This document shows, piece by piece, positions 43,360 through 52,458 of a stretch of 64,000 nt of DNA. A program made the position numbers and the translations under genes. The notes below the pieces were generated by a model that was not told the DNA's origin, did not search any database, and saw nothing but the letters and a program-made list of their open reading frames with translations. Positions within the stretch are counted from its first letter, which is position 1, and every line of letters begins with the position of its first letter. The DNA comes from Haloterrigena sp. KLK7. Lineage in GTDB: Archaea; Halobacteriota; Halobacteria; Halobacteriales; Natrialbaceae. The DNA lies in the NCBI RefSeq assembly GCF_037914945.1, contig NZ_CP149787.1:1550001-1614000 (forward strand), read 5' to 3'.

Positions 43360-45819
43360 ATGAACGGGGATGACACATCCGAAGCCGATCGATCGGAGCA
43401 GTGGAATCGACCGACCGAACGACCGAACCGCACGACCCAGGACGACGACGTACCGACCGCTCGAGCGATGAGCGACGGCGGTTCGTCGGGGGACGACGCC
43501 GACGCGACGGCCGAGGACGACGCGACGCTCGCGTACGATACGGGTGCCGACGACGCGCCCGCCGCTGACCCCGACGATGGAACCGGGTCCGAGCCCGACG
43601 CAGTCGATGCCGAGGACCGTGGACCCGACGCCGACGAATCCGAGCCGACCAGCGCCCTCCCCGCCGACACGTTGTCGGTCGACGAGGCGAGCGTCGCGGA
43701 CGCCGCGGCGACGACCGACTCGGCCTCGGAAGGGGACGTCGTTCGGGCCGAGTCCGTCGATCTCTCGGACCCGCGCTACTACCTCAACCGCGAACACAGC
43801 GTCCTCGAATTCCAGCGTCGCGTCCTCCACGAGGCCATGGACGAGAAGAACCCGCTGCTCGAGCGGGTGAAGTTCCTCGCGATCTTCACGACGAACGTCG
43901 ACGAGTTCATCCGGAAACGCGTCGGGGGGCTCAAACAGCAGATCGCCGCGGGCATCACCGAGGAAACGCCCGACGGCCGCACGCCCCGCGAACAGTGGCG
44001 CGAGGTCCTGGCGGAGGCCCGTTCGCTGCTCGAGCGCCAGAGCCGCTGCTACCGCGAGGAGATCCGACCCGCCCTCCACGAGGAAGGGATCCACATCGTC
44101 GACTACGACGAGCTCTCGACCGCCGAGCAACGGGAGGTTCGCGACTACTTCGAGAGCTCGGTCCTGCCGACCCTGACCCCGCTGACGTTCGATCCGGCCC
44201 ATCCCTTCCCGTTCATCTCGAACCAGAGCCTCTCGCTGGCCGTCCTGACTCGGGAACGACCCGGCGCCGATCTCACGTTCTCGCGGGTGAAGATCCCGCG
44301 CAACCAGGTCCGGTTCGTCCAGCTCGGCGACGACGACCGCTACGTGCTCCTCGAGGACATCGTTCGGGCGAACCTCGACCTGCTGTTCCCGGACGTCGAG
44401 GTCGTCGATACGGCCCTGTTCCGGGTGACGCGAAACGCCGAGGTCCGCCGCGACGAGGAGGTCGCCGAGGACCTCATCGAGATGATCGAGGAGGTCTTAG
44501 AGGAGCGTCGGTTCGCCACCGTCGTGCGCCTCGAGATCGAGGAGGACGCGCCCGAGGGAATCCTCGAAATCCTCCGGCGTGAACTCGAACTCGACGAGCG
44601 GGAGGTGTTCCACCTCGACGGGCCGCTGGACTACCGGGACTTCTTCGAACTGGCCGACCTCGACCGCGAGGAGCTGCAGTTGCCCGACTGGACGCCCCAA
44701 CCGCATCCGCGGCTGGGAACCCGGGGGGACGGCCGCCCCATCTTCGACGTGATCCGCGACCGCGACGTCCTCGTCCACCACCCCTACCACGCCTTCGAGG
44801 ACACCGTCCAGCGGTTCTTAGAGGAGGCGGCCGAGGATCCCGACGTGCTGGCGATCAAGGCGGCGATCTACCGCACGGCCAGCGACTCGAAGATCATCGA
44901 GACGCTCATCGATGCCGCCCGCAACGGGAAACAGGTCGCGGTCATGGTCGAGCTCAAGGCCCGCTTCGACGAGGAGAACAACCTCGAGTGGGCCAAGAAA
45001 CTCGAGGAAGCGGGGATCCACGTCGCCTACGGGACGATCGGCTACAAGACCCACACGAAGACGTCGTTGGTCGTCCGCGAGGAAGACGACGGCGTGCAAC
45101 TCTACTCCCACATCGGCACCGGCAACTACCACTCCGAGACCGCCAAGCAGTACGAGGATCTCGGCCTGCTGACCGCCGATCACGACATCGGGCAGGACCT
45201 CGTGCGGGTGTTCAACTACTTCACGGGCCACTCGATGCACCGCGACTACCGCAAACTCCTGATCGCCCCCGGCAACATGCGCGAGCGGTTCGTCGACCTC
45301 GTCCGGACGGTCGCCCGGCGCGCTCGGGACGGTGATAACGGCCGAATCGTCGCCAAGATGAACCGACTGGAGGACCCGCAGCTCGTTCGGGAACTCTATC
45401 GCGCGTCGATGGCCGGCGTCGACATCGACCTCATCGTTCGCGACATCTGTCGGCTCCGTCCCGGTCTCGAGGACGTCAGCGAGAACATCACTGTCCACAG
45501 CGTCGTCGGCCGGTTCCTCGAGCACTCGCGGATCTTCTACTTCCGGGTAGGCGACGAGGACTGCTATTACACCGGCTCGGCCGACTGGATGACCCGAAAC
45601 CTCGACAACCGCGTCGAGGCGGTCACGCCGATCGAGGACCCGCGGCTCCAGTCCCGCCTCGACGAGATCCTCGAGACGCTCCTGCAGGACACCCGAAACC
45701 GGTGGGTGATGCAATCGGACGGCACCTACGAGCGGTGCCGGAAGCGGGTCGACGAGGCGACGACGGACGCCCACGCGACGTTCATGGAATCGGCTCGAGA
45801 ACGGACGACGCGACACTGA
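43360..45819 (+). CDS. ppk1: polyphosphate kinase 1 with acidic N-terminal extension
   Basis: PPK1 reversibly transfers the ATP gamma-phosphate to polyphosphate. The 819-residue protein opens with about 125 Asp/Ala/Ser/Thr-rich residues unlike other PPKs. Then comes the family N domain (RYYLNREHSVLEFQRRVLHEA, FLAIFTTNVDEFIRKRVGGL), the head domain, and two PLD-like catalytic domains. The phosphorylated His is in GYKTHTKTSLV and the second catalytic His in LEHSRIFYF. The GTGNYH and GSADWMTRNL blocks are also present. It is co-transcribed with the phosphatase upstream. An in-frame ATG at 43468 would remove 36 residues. Confidence 0.95.
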   Translation: MNGDDTSEADRSEQWNRPTERPNRTTQDDDVPTARAMSDGGSSGDDADATAEDDATLAYDTGADDAPAADPDDGTGSEPDAVDAEDRGPDADESEPTSALPADTLSVDEASVADAAATTDSASEGDVVRAESVDLSDPRYYLNREHSVLEFQRRVLHEAMDEKNPLLERVKFLAIFTTNVDEFIRKRVGGLKQQIAAGITEETPDGRTPREQWREVLAEARSLLERQSRCYREEIRPALHEEGIHIVDYDELSTAEQREVRDYFESSVLPTLTPLTFDPAHPFPFISNQSLSLAVLTRERPGADLTFSRVKIPRNQVRFVQLGDDDRYVLLEDIVRANLDLLFPDVEVVDTALFRVTRNAEVRRDEEVAEDLIEMIEEVLEERRFATVVRLEIEEDAPEGILEILRRELELDEREVFHLDGPLDYRDFFELADLDREELQLPDWTPQPHPRLGTRGDGRPIFDVIRDRDVLVHHPYHAFEDTVQRFLEEAAEDPDVLAIKAAIYRTASDSKIIETLIDAARNGKQVAVMVELKARFDEENNLEWAKKLEEAGIHVAYGTIGYKTHTKTSLVVREEDDGVQLYSHIGTGNYHSETAKQYEDLGLLTADHDIGQDLVRVFNYFTGHSMHRDYRKLLIAPGNMRERFVDLVRTVARRARDGDNGRIVAKMNRLEDPQLVRELYRASMAGVDIDLIVRDICRLRPGLEDVSENITVHSVVGRFLEHSRIFYFRVGDEDCYYTGSADWMTRNLDNRVEAVTPIEDPRLQSRLDEILETLLQDTRNRWVMQSDGTYERCRKRVDEATTDAHATFMESARERTTRH

Positions 45820-45980
45820 CCGGCGCGAACCCGCGTTTCGGTCCGCCGCGTGCGATCCCGTCCGGCACTCGCACCCGGAACGACCGGTAGCGACCCGCGT
45901 CGGCGTGATTACTTTCCGTCGTCCTTCGAAAACTGATAATCTACCTCGCACTTTTCAACGGTACTGACGTTCTCGAAACC

Positions 45981-46916
45981 GTGACTGACTGGACCACGAC
46001 GCGGCGCGGACTGCTCGTCGCCGCCGGCGCCGGCGTCGGCCTCGCCGGCTGTCTCGGGAGCGGCGATGACGACGACGGCGGTAATGGAAATTCGAACGAG
46101 AACGGCTCCGACGACGGAACGGCGGACTCGACCGAGCAGGTCAACGGCGTCCCGGCGGGGGACATCGAGGCTCGCCGGGAACAGATGCCCGACCCTGGCG
46201 TCACGGTCGACTGGTCGGACGCCCGGGAGTTCCGCAAGTGGCTGTTCGACGACGGCAACGCGAGTAACGGTCGGTTCGACTACACGGAAGACCTGCCGCC
46301 CGCCGAGGACGTCGACTCGCCCGTCCTCGAGGTGCTCGACGTCTATCCCGATCGAGTCGACGGGCTGCTCAGCCAGGGCACGACGCAGGTCGTCCTCGGT
46401 CAGTTCGACGCCGACGCGCTCGAGACGCAACTCGCGGAGTCGGACCGGTACGACGCCACCGACGAATACGCCGGCTACGCCCTCGCCGGGGGGACCGACG
46501 ACGAAACGTCGGCGGGACCGATCGCCGTCGGCGACGACGCGCTCGTCCTCGGCGCCGGCTACGAGGCGCCGATCGACGCCAGACACGGCGACCGCGACCG
46601 ACTCGAGGACGTCGATCCGTGGATGACGCACCTACTCGAGACGCTGCCCGAGGACCCCCTCGTTACCGGGGAGTATCTGACGCCGCTCGTCGACACCGTC
46701 GATATCGACGAAATCTACTGCTGGGGGCTGTCGATGCCGGGACGCGACGCCGAGACGGCGACCTGGGCGTTCGTCTTCGACGATCCCGACGACATCACCG
46801 ACGACGTTCGCACGGAGATTCGGACGCTGGTCGACGAGGTCGACGACCTCGAGACCGACGGTCGGACGCTGACGATGACGGGGACGGTCCCCGAGAGCCC
46901 CGATGCGGGCCAGTAG
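45981..46916 (+). CDS. Tat-exported lipoprotein, unknown function
   Basis: This is a 311-residue haloarchaeal surface lipoprotein. TTRRGLLVAAGAGVGLAGC carries the twin arginine and a lipobox ending near Cys24. It is followed by an Asp/Gly/Asn-rich linker to about residue 50 and an acidic domain with no motif that I recognise. The start is GTG at 45981. A CGAAAACTGATAAT box about 40 bases upstream is a BRE/TATA candidate. It ends 51 bases before the convergent MFS gene. Confidence 0.82.
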   Translation: MTDWTTTRRGLLVAAGAGVGLAGCLGSGDDDDGGNGNSNENGSDDGTADSTEQVNGVPAGDIEARREQMPDPGVTVDWSDAREFRKWLFDDGNASNGRFDYTEDLPPAEDVDSPVLEVLDVYPDRVDGLLSQGTTQVVLGQFDADALETQLAESDRYDATDEYAGYALAGGTDDETSAGPIAVGDDALVLGAGYEAPIDARHGDRDRLEDVDPWMTHLLETLPEDPLVTGEYLTPLVDTVDIDEIYCWGLSMPGRDAETATWAFVFDDPDDITDDVRTEIRTLVDEVDDLETDGRTLTMTGTVPESPDAGQ

Positions 46917-46967
46917 CGGTCGATACGGCAGTCAGTCGATAGCGATCGTCGGGACGGGGGACGGTCG

Positions 46968-48197
46968 TCAGTCCGACGCCGATTCCGTGAGGTCGGGCAG
47001 CCACCGGACGAGCGCCATCGCGACGAGCGCGAACGCCGCCAGCACGACGTAGCCCTCGTCGAAGAACCCCCGCTCGGCGAGCGCGCCGAACAGGACCGGG
47101 CTCCCGGCGCCGATGGTCATGTAGGTGCTCCGCAGGAACCCCACGCCCGTCCCCTGCATGTCCGACGGGAACGCCGCGGTCATGTACGGCAGCGTGATCG
47201 TCCCGTACCCGAGGATGCTCGAGAGCAACACCGTCCCGGCGACGACCGGCCAGAACCCCTCGAGGAACGGGAGGGCGACGAGCGAGACGGCGATGACGGC
47301 CAGGATGACCGGAAGCGACCGTCGGATCCCCAGTTCGTCGTAGAGTCGCCCGGTCACCGGCTGGACGACGATCCCGAGCGCGAAGAACGCGCTGAACAGC
47401 GCCGTGGCGACCCCCTCCGAGAACCCCTTGATCTCGATCAGATAAGTCGGATAGAAGCCGGTAAACGCCTGCCAGACGCAGTAGGTGAGGATCTGGATCG
47501 CCGTCACGACGACGATCTCTCGGCGGCGCAACTGGGCGGCTACGTACCGGACGGTCTCGAGCGAGAGGCTATCGACGGCGCTGCCCTCGCCGGAGGTGCG
47601 GCCGGGGACGACGGTCCACAGCAGGCCGGCGACGAGCAGGAAGACGGGCGCGGCGAGCCCGAAGCCGAACTGCCAGGCCAGCGTCGTCGCGATGGCGCCG
47701 GCCGCGAGCGGGAGCGCGGCGTTCCCGACCTCGCCGGCGGCCATCGTGACGCCGACCGCGGTCCCGGCGTTGTTCGGGAAGACGTCCGAGAGGATGGTGA
47801 ACCGAGCGACGCCGTACAGCGCCGTCCCGAAGCCGAAACAGCCCGTCGCGAGGTAGACGAGCGCCGCCGAATCGGCGACGGCGACGACGCCGACCGTCAC
47901 CGCCGAACTGAGCGTGCTCAGGACGAGGATGTTCCCCTCGCCGAGGCGGTCGGCGAGGATCCCGCCGGGAAGTTGGCCCAGCGCGTACGCGAGCCACAGC
48001 ACCGTCAGCAGGAACCCCGCCGTCGTCAGGTCGAGTCCGTAGGCCTCCCGCAGGAAGGGTAACAGTACCGGATAGGTGAGCCGGACGCCGATCGAGAAAC
48101 ACCAGCCGGTCGCGACGGCGAACAGGATCCTCCCCCGCCCGTCCGCGAGCACCGACTGGATCCGCGACACTCGTTCGAACCGCTGCAACCGAGACAC
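46968..48197 (-). CDS. major facilitator superfamily transporter
   Basis: This is a roughly 409-residue, 12-helix MFS carrier. The conserved loop between helices 2 and 3 is GGILADRLGEGN, and the second-half counterpart is GRLYDELGIRRS. Helix 1 begins at ILFAVATGWCFSIGVRLTYP. I chose the GTG at 48197 because longer in-frame starts (to 48296) add an Arg-rich stretch with no family resemblance; the start is uncertain. The substrate is not predictable. Confidence 0.88.
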   Translation of the reverse strand: MSRLQRFERVSRIQSVLADGRGRILFAVATGWCFSIGVRLTYPVLLPFLREAYGLDLTTAGFLLTVLWLAYALGQLPGGILADRLGEGNILVLSTLSSAVTVGVVAVADSAALVYLATGCFGFGTALYGVARFTILSDVFPNNAGTAVGVTMAAGEVGNAALPLAAGAIATTLAWQFGFGLAAPVFLLVAGLLWTVVPGRTSGEGSAVDSLSLETVRYVAAQLRRREIVVVTAIQILTYCVWQAFTGFYPTYLIEIKGFSEGVATALFSAFFALGIVVQPVTGRLYDELGIRRSLPVILAVIAVSLVALPFLEGFWPVVAGTVLLSSILGYGTITLPYMTAAFPSDMQGTGVGFLRSTYMTIGAGSPVLFGALAERGFFDEGYVVLAAFALVAMALVRWLPDLTESASD

Positions 48198-48336
48198 GGG
48201 CCTCCACGTTCGAGGCAGGCGATGTTGAGGCCTCCTGAACGGTACGGTGTTGCCGATACCGGAACGGGCTACGTGATCGGTCTCGCTGGACAACACGGCA
48301 AAAGGGTACTGATATCGAATCTCTCCGCCCCGGATT

Positions 48337-48353
48337 CGCTCGCTTCGCGAGCG
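48337..48353. terminator. perfect triloop hairpin downstream of the dolichol-kinase-like gene
   Basis: CGCTCGC-TTC-GCGAGCG forms a seven-base-pair stem with a three-base loop, 11 bases after the stop of the minus-strand gene at 48364. Its position suits transcript termination or 3' end protection, but no U-run follows. It resembles the stem-loops at 49006-49205. Confidence 0.45.
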
Positions 48354-48363
48354 GCTGCTACAT

Positions 48364-48954
48364 TCAGACCGGCCCGAACTCGAGGACCAGCGTCGCCAGC
48401 AGGCCGGCGTAGATGGGGATCGTCAGGTTGTCGTCGACGATGTACTCACCCAGCCTGAGCTTGACACCGTCGGCGACGGTCGCCCCGACCGCGGCCGCGA
48501 GGACGGCCAGCGGTCGCTCGTGGAGAAAGGGGACGGCGATGAGCGTCGAGACGACGAACATCGTGACCAGCACCTTCGGCCCCTTGACGAACTTGAGGCT
48601 GTCGTCCGAGACAGTCCCGCTGATCGGATCGCCGATCGCGAGCATCAACATCGCCGGGAGCGCGACCCGCGGCTCGAAGAACAACACGGCGGCCGTCATA
48701 CTGACCATGTAGTAGCCGTAGCCGGCGAACTGGTCCTGTTCGTACTCTCGAGTCAGTGGGTCGTAGAGCGACAGCTCGAGACCGACCTGCAATCGGAGGA
48801 ACTCGAGGGCGATCGTTCCGGCCGCGAGGAGCCCCATCAGGAGCTGAAATCGATCCCAGGTCAGTCCGAGATCGAACTGAGCGGCGAGGAGATAGAGCGC
48901 GACCAGTCCCGCCCCGCTCGCGTGGACGGCTCGTCGCTTTAGTTCGTCAGCCAT
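48364..48954 (-). CDS. dolichol kinase/CDP-diglyceride synthase-like membrane protein
   Basis: This is a 196-residue protein with about six hydrophobic segments of the CTP-dependent polyprenol/dolichol kinase (SEC59/phosphatidate cytidylyltransferase) class. It begins MADELKRRAVHASGAG. The conserved block AIGDPISGTVSDD and the late ATVADGVKL are the family's nucleotide and metal region. Archaea use dolichol phosphate to carry N-glycans, so a kinase role would fit; the exact reaction is inferred. The MFS gene lies downstream on the same strand. Confidence 0.83.
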   Translation of the reverse strand: MADELKRRAVHASGAGLVALYLLAAQFDLGLTWDRFQLLMGLLAAGTIALEFLRLQVGLELSLYDPLTREYEQDQFAGYGYYMVSMTAAVLFFEPRVALPAMLMLAIGDPISGTVSDDSLKFVKGPKVLVTMFVVSTLIAVPFLHERPLAVLAAAVGATVADGVKLRLGEYIVDDNLTIPIYAGLLATLVLEFGPV

Positions 48955-49005
48955 CAGGTTTTCCCTCGAAGGTAGCGACCTTCAGTCCGTCGATCAACTC
49001 CGACC

Positions 49006-49205
49006 TTTTGCTCTGCGTGCGGTCGCTCCGCGACCGCACTCGGCAAAATCTCGAGAGAGCGAAGCTCTCTCGGACCTCGCGGGATCGAAGATCCCGCTTA
49101 GCTTCGATGAAAAGCACTCCTCCCTCCCCTCCGCGCGGCGAGCCGCGCTCCGGGTCGGTCGTCGGCCCGCTCGCTCGGCCTGCGGCCTCGCTCGCGGATG
49201 CAAAA
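49006..49205. repeat. array of perfect stem-loops between glyS and the dolichol-kinase-like gene
   Basis: At least four inverted repeats lie in 200 bases. TGCGGTCGC-TCC-GCGACCGCA is at 49018-49038, CGAGAGAGC-GAA-GCTCTCTCG at 49052-49072, GCGGGATC-GAA-GATCCCGC at 49079-49097, and GCGCGGC-GA-GCCGCGC at 49133-49148. The first is framed by TTTTGC (49006-49011) and GCAAAA (49043-49048), and GCAAAA recurs at 49200-49205. No protein-coding potential is evident. The block lies at the 3' end of glyS (minus strand) and before the kinase-like gene. Confidence 0.75.
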
Positions 49206-49226
49206 CGGTGTCCCGGTGGAGTCGAC

Positions 49227-51017
49227 CTACAGCTCGTCGAACTCGAGGTCGCCCTCTCGGATCGCCGACAGCGTCTCCGCGAGATCGTCGACCGAGAGTC
49301 GCTTCTGCTCGGTCGTGTCCCGCTCGCGGACGGTGACGGTCGTCTCCTCCTCCTCGATCGTCTCGTAGTCGACGGTCACGCAGAACGGCGTGCCGACCTC
49401 GTCCTGCCGGCGGTAGCGCCGCCCGATGTTCCCCGAGTCGTCGTAGGTCACGGAGAGCCCGACCTCGCGCAGGTCGTCGACGATAGCCTGAGCCTGAGAC
49501 TCGAGTTCGTCGTCGCTCTGCAGCGGGAAGACGCCGACGAAGGTCGGCGCGACCTCGGGCTCGAGTTCGAGGTAGGTCCGCTCCTCGTCGGCGACCTCGT
49601 CCTCGCGGTAGGCGTGGTGCAGGACGGTGTAGACCAGACGGTCGACGCCGAAGGAGGGTTCGACGACGTGGGGCGTGATGTGCTCGCCCGCTTCGGTCTG
49701 CTCCTCGACCGCGAAGCCGGTCTTCTCGACGGGGAGCTCGTGGGTCTCGCCCTCGAGATCGATCTCGACGGTATCGCCGTCGAAGGCCGAGCGATCGCGC
49801 GCGGCGAGGTCCTCGAGTTTCTGGACGACGGCCTGCGCGTCGCCGCCGAACTCGGGACCCAGGTAGCTCATGTCGGGGTCGACGGTGGCGCGCTCGACGG
49901 TCTTCGGTTCGTCGTACTGCTTGAAGATCGTAAAGCGATCGTCCGAGTGCTCGCCGTGCTTCGAGAGGTCGTAGTCGCCCCGGTAGGCGAAGCCGGCCAT
50001 CTCGATCCAGTTCCCGTCGATCTCGCTCTCGGCGTCCCAGCAGTCGCTGGCGTAGTGGGCCCGCTCGCCCGAGAGGTGCTGGCGGAACCGAAATCGGTCC
50101 ATGTCGACGCCGACCGCGTCGTACCACGGCTTGGCGACCCCGAGGAAGTAGGCGACCCACGGGCTCGAGATGATCCCCTCCTCGACGGCGTCGCCGATCG
50201 TCGTCTGGATCTCGTCGCCGTCCTCGGCGTTCTGCTCGCTGGCCGGATAGAGCGTCACCTCGACGTCTGCGACGCTCGAGAGGTCCGGTTCGTCCGTCTC
50301 GGGATCGATGAAGTACTCGAGTTCGGCCTGGGTGAACTCCCGCGTCCGGATGATCGAGCGTCGAGGGCTGATCTCGTTCCGATACGCGCGGCCGATCTGG
50401 GTGACGCCGAAGGGGAGCTGGTTGCGCGCGTACTCCTTCAGGCGGGGGAACTCGACGAAGATGCCCTGTGCGGTCTCGGGGCGCATGTAGCCCGGATCGG
50501 AGTCGCCGGGGCCGATGTTCGTCGCGAACATGAGGTTGAACGTGTCGACGGCCTGGCCCGCCAGTCCCGCCCCGCAGGACGGACAGACGAGTTCGTGCTC
50601 GGCGATGACCTCCTCGACCTCCGGAATGGGGAGGCTCTCGGCGTCCTCGTACTCGGTGTTGTCCTCGACGACGTGGTCCGCGCGGTGGCTCTCGCCGCAG
50701 TCGGGACACTCGACGAGCATGTCGTCGAAGCCCTCGAGGTGGCCCGAGGCCTCGAAAACGGGTTCGGGCATGATGGTGGGGGCGTCGATCTCCATGTTGC
50801 CCTCGGCGACGGCGAAGCGATCGCGCCAGGCGTCCTCGACGTTGCCCTTCAGGGACGCGCCCTGCGGGCCGAAGGTGTAGAAGCCGCCGACGCCGCCGTA
50901 GGCCCCGCTGGACTGGAAGAAGTAGCCCCGGCGCTTGGCCAGTTCGACCAGCTTCTCGCTGGTCGCCTCCGCTTCGTCCTCGGTCGCCGCCGCGGACTCG
51001 TGCTCGCGGTCACTCAT
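49227..51017 (-). CDS. glyS: glycyl-tRNA synthetase
   Basis: This is a class II glycyl-tRNA synthetase of the archaeal/eukaryotic alpha2 type, 596 residues. Motif 1 region GGFYTFGPQGASLKGNVEDAWRD is near the N-terminus. A zinc knuckle pairs CPDCGESH and CPSCGAG. Motif 2 is RPETAQGIFVEF with IGRAYRNEISPR, and motif 3 is FGVDRLVYTVLHH. The anticodon-binding domain closes the protein. The ATG at 51017 overlaps the upstream CBS gene by eight bases (ATGAGTGA), so the two form an operon. A stem-loop array follows its stop. Confidence 0.96.
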   Translation of the reverse strand: MSDREHESAAATEDEAEATSEKLVELAKRRGYFFQSSGAYGGVGGFYTFGPQGASLKGNVEDAWRDRFAVAEGNMEIDAPTIMPEPVFEASGHLEGFDDMLVECPDCGESHRADHVVEDNTEYEDAESLPIPEVEEVIAEHELVCPSCGAGLAGQAVDTFNLMFATNIGPGDSDPGYMRPETAQGIFVEFPRLKEYARNQLPFGVTQIGRAYRNEISPRRSIIRTREFTQAELEYFIDPETDEPDLSSVADVEVTLYPASEQNAEDGDEIQTTIGDAVEEGIISSPWVAYFLGVAKPWYDAVGVDMDRFRFRQHLSGERAHYASDCWDAESEIDGNWIEMAGFAYRGDYDLSKHGEHSDDRFTIFKQYDEPKTVERATVDPDMSYLGPEFGGDAQAVVQKLEDLAARDRSAFDGDTVEIDLEGETHELPVEKTGFAVEEQTEAGEHITPHVVEPSFGVDRLVYTVLHHAYREDEVADEERTYLELEPEVAPTFVGVFPLQSDDELESQAQAIVDDLREVGLSVTYDDSGNIGRRYRRQDEVGTPFCVTVDYETIEEEETTVTVRERDTTEQKRLSVDDLAETLSAIREGDLEFDEL

Positions 51018-51864
51018 AGAGGGCCTCCAGGAGATCGACGTCACAGACGACGCCGACGAGGTCCTCGCCCGTGACCATCGGGATCTGTTCGATATCGTTG
51101 CTGATCATCCGCTGTGCGGCCTCCTGAATCGACGCGCCCGCCGAGACCGTCACCACGTCGTCGCTCATGAACTCGCTGACCGGCTCGGCCGGAATCTCGA
51201 TGTCCCGCGTGGGGAGGTAGCGACTGCCGACGGCCTTGATCCCCTCCCACGACCAGTCGTCGTCCTGATCGCCGAAGTTGTCGCCGGTCTCCTCCTCGCC
51301 CTCGACGATGCGGGCGACGTCGATGACGTCGACCTCCGTCAGGACGCCGCTCATCCGGCCGTCGTCGTCCAGCGCGACGGTGTAGGGGACGTTCGCGTAC
51401 GAGAGCTCGCGTTCGGCGACCGGGAGCGGCGCGCCCTCGTAGGTGGTGTTGACGTCCTCGCTCGCGTAGGACTCGACGGTGCCGTCGGTCTCCTGATCGC
51501 CCGTCGCGATCGCGTGGATCACGTCGGTCACCGTGACGATGCCTTCGAACTCCCCGTCCACGACCGGGACGCGGCGCGCTCCGTCCTCGACCATCGTCCG
51601 CGCGACGTCCTCGAGCGCGGTGTCGGCCGTGGTGGTCGGCACGTCCTCGTCTAACAGCATGACGAGTTGGTCCTCGTCGGGCTGTTCGATCAGGGCGTCG
51701 CGGGAGATCAACCCTCTGTACTCGAGGCCGTCCTCGGTCGATTTGAGCACCGGAACGGACGAGAACGGCCGCTCCTGGAGGTACTCGAGGACGTCCGAGC
51801 GCGAACCCGGCAGTTCGACGGTTACCACGTCTTCGCGGGGCGTCATCGCGTCGGCTACGTTCAT
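51010..51864 (-). CDS. four-CBS-domain protein
   Basis: This is a 284-residue protein consisting of two CBS pairs (Bateman modules). MNVADAMTPREDVVTVELPG and VPTTTADTALEDVARTM begin the first pair; LPVAERELSYANVPYTVALD and VSEFMSDDVVTVSAG the second. Such stand-alone proteins bind adenine nucleotides or SAM and act as sensors; the partner is unknown. The ATG at 51864 gives MNVADAMTP, the usual first CBS strand. Coupling to glyS by an eight-base overlap is conserved-looking but unexplained. Confidence 0.92.
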   Translation of the reverse strand: MNVADAMTPREDVVTVELPGSRSDVLEYLQERPFSSVPVLKSTEDGLEYRGLISRDALIEQPDEDQLVMLLDEDVPTTTADTALEDVARTMVEDGARRVPVVDGEFEGIVTVTDVIHAIATGDQETDGTVESYASEDVNTTYEGAPLPVAERELSYANVPYTVALDDDGRMSGVLTEVDVIDVARIVEGEEETGDNFGDQDDDWSWEGIKAVGSRYLPTRDIEIPAEPVSEFMSDDVVTVSAGASIQEAAQRMISNDIEQIPMVTGEDLVGVVCDVDLLEALYE

Positions 51865-51964
51865 ATCCCCACGGTACGGCGAAAATGAGTATAAACCCAG
51901 TGTTTCGTGTGCCCGCGATAGCGTCAGGTGACCAGTCACGCAGACGGATAGTTCGATTCGATGA

Positions 51965-51971
51965 GTTTATA
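51965..51971 (+). promoter_or_regulatory. TATA box for the DUF7556 gene
   Basis: TTTATAT is centred about 28 bases before the ATG at 51996, predicting a leaderless or near-leaderless transcript. Confidence 0.5.
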
Positions 51972-51995
51972 TGTTATTGGGAAAGAGTCACATGC

Positions 51996-52163
51996 ATGGC
52001 GACGAACCCCCACGCCATGACGTCCGACGACAGCGACACCGTCGTCGGTTCGATCGACTCGACGGACTCGAGTACGGAGTACGTCATCGCCGACATCTCG
52101 GCCGATGGCGCCTGGCTTTCCATGCAGGCTGACGACGCACCGACGCTTCCGGCATGGCGATAA
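51996..52163 (+). CDS. small haloarchaeal protein, DUF7556-like
   Basis: This 55-residue acidic protein contains EYVIADISADGAWLSM and ends in LPAWR, a pattern I recall from the small haloarchaeal DUF7556 family. No cysteines or membrane segment are present. It has its own promoter and a leaderless-type start. The 295 bases that follow, to 52458, contain no gene that I can support. Confidence 0.75.
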   Translation: MATNPHAMTSDDSDTVVGSIDSTDSSTEYVIADISADGAWLSMQADDAPTLPAWR

Positions 52164-52458
52164 TTGGGGGTGGGACACGGGATTTCTGTCCCGTCGGCGG
52201 AATCGGGTCGCGCACCGGTCACCGGTGATCGGGCGGGGACCGACTCCGACTCGACGGAGTATTTCACGAGGCCAGTCGCGACGTTCGTCGCGGCCGAGAG
52301 CGGCATCCCGACGGTTTCCGTCGGCGTCCGTCGCGACGCCGAACGAGACGACCGCGATCGATGGCGTCGCGATCACGTCGCCGGTCGCTCGCGTCTCCGG
52401 CGCCAACGGCCGTGGGGCGACCAACGACTTTAGTACGCGAGGGACGAGCGTCCGATCG

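Noticed and set aside
48756-51074. Long plus-strand frame opposite glyS
   Set aside because: Glycyl-tRNA synthetase motifs on the minus strand are complete and in frame; the plus-strand product is a shadow.
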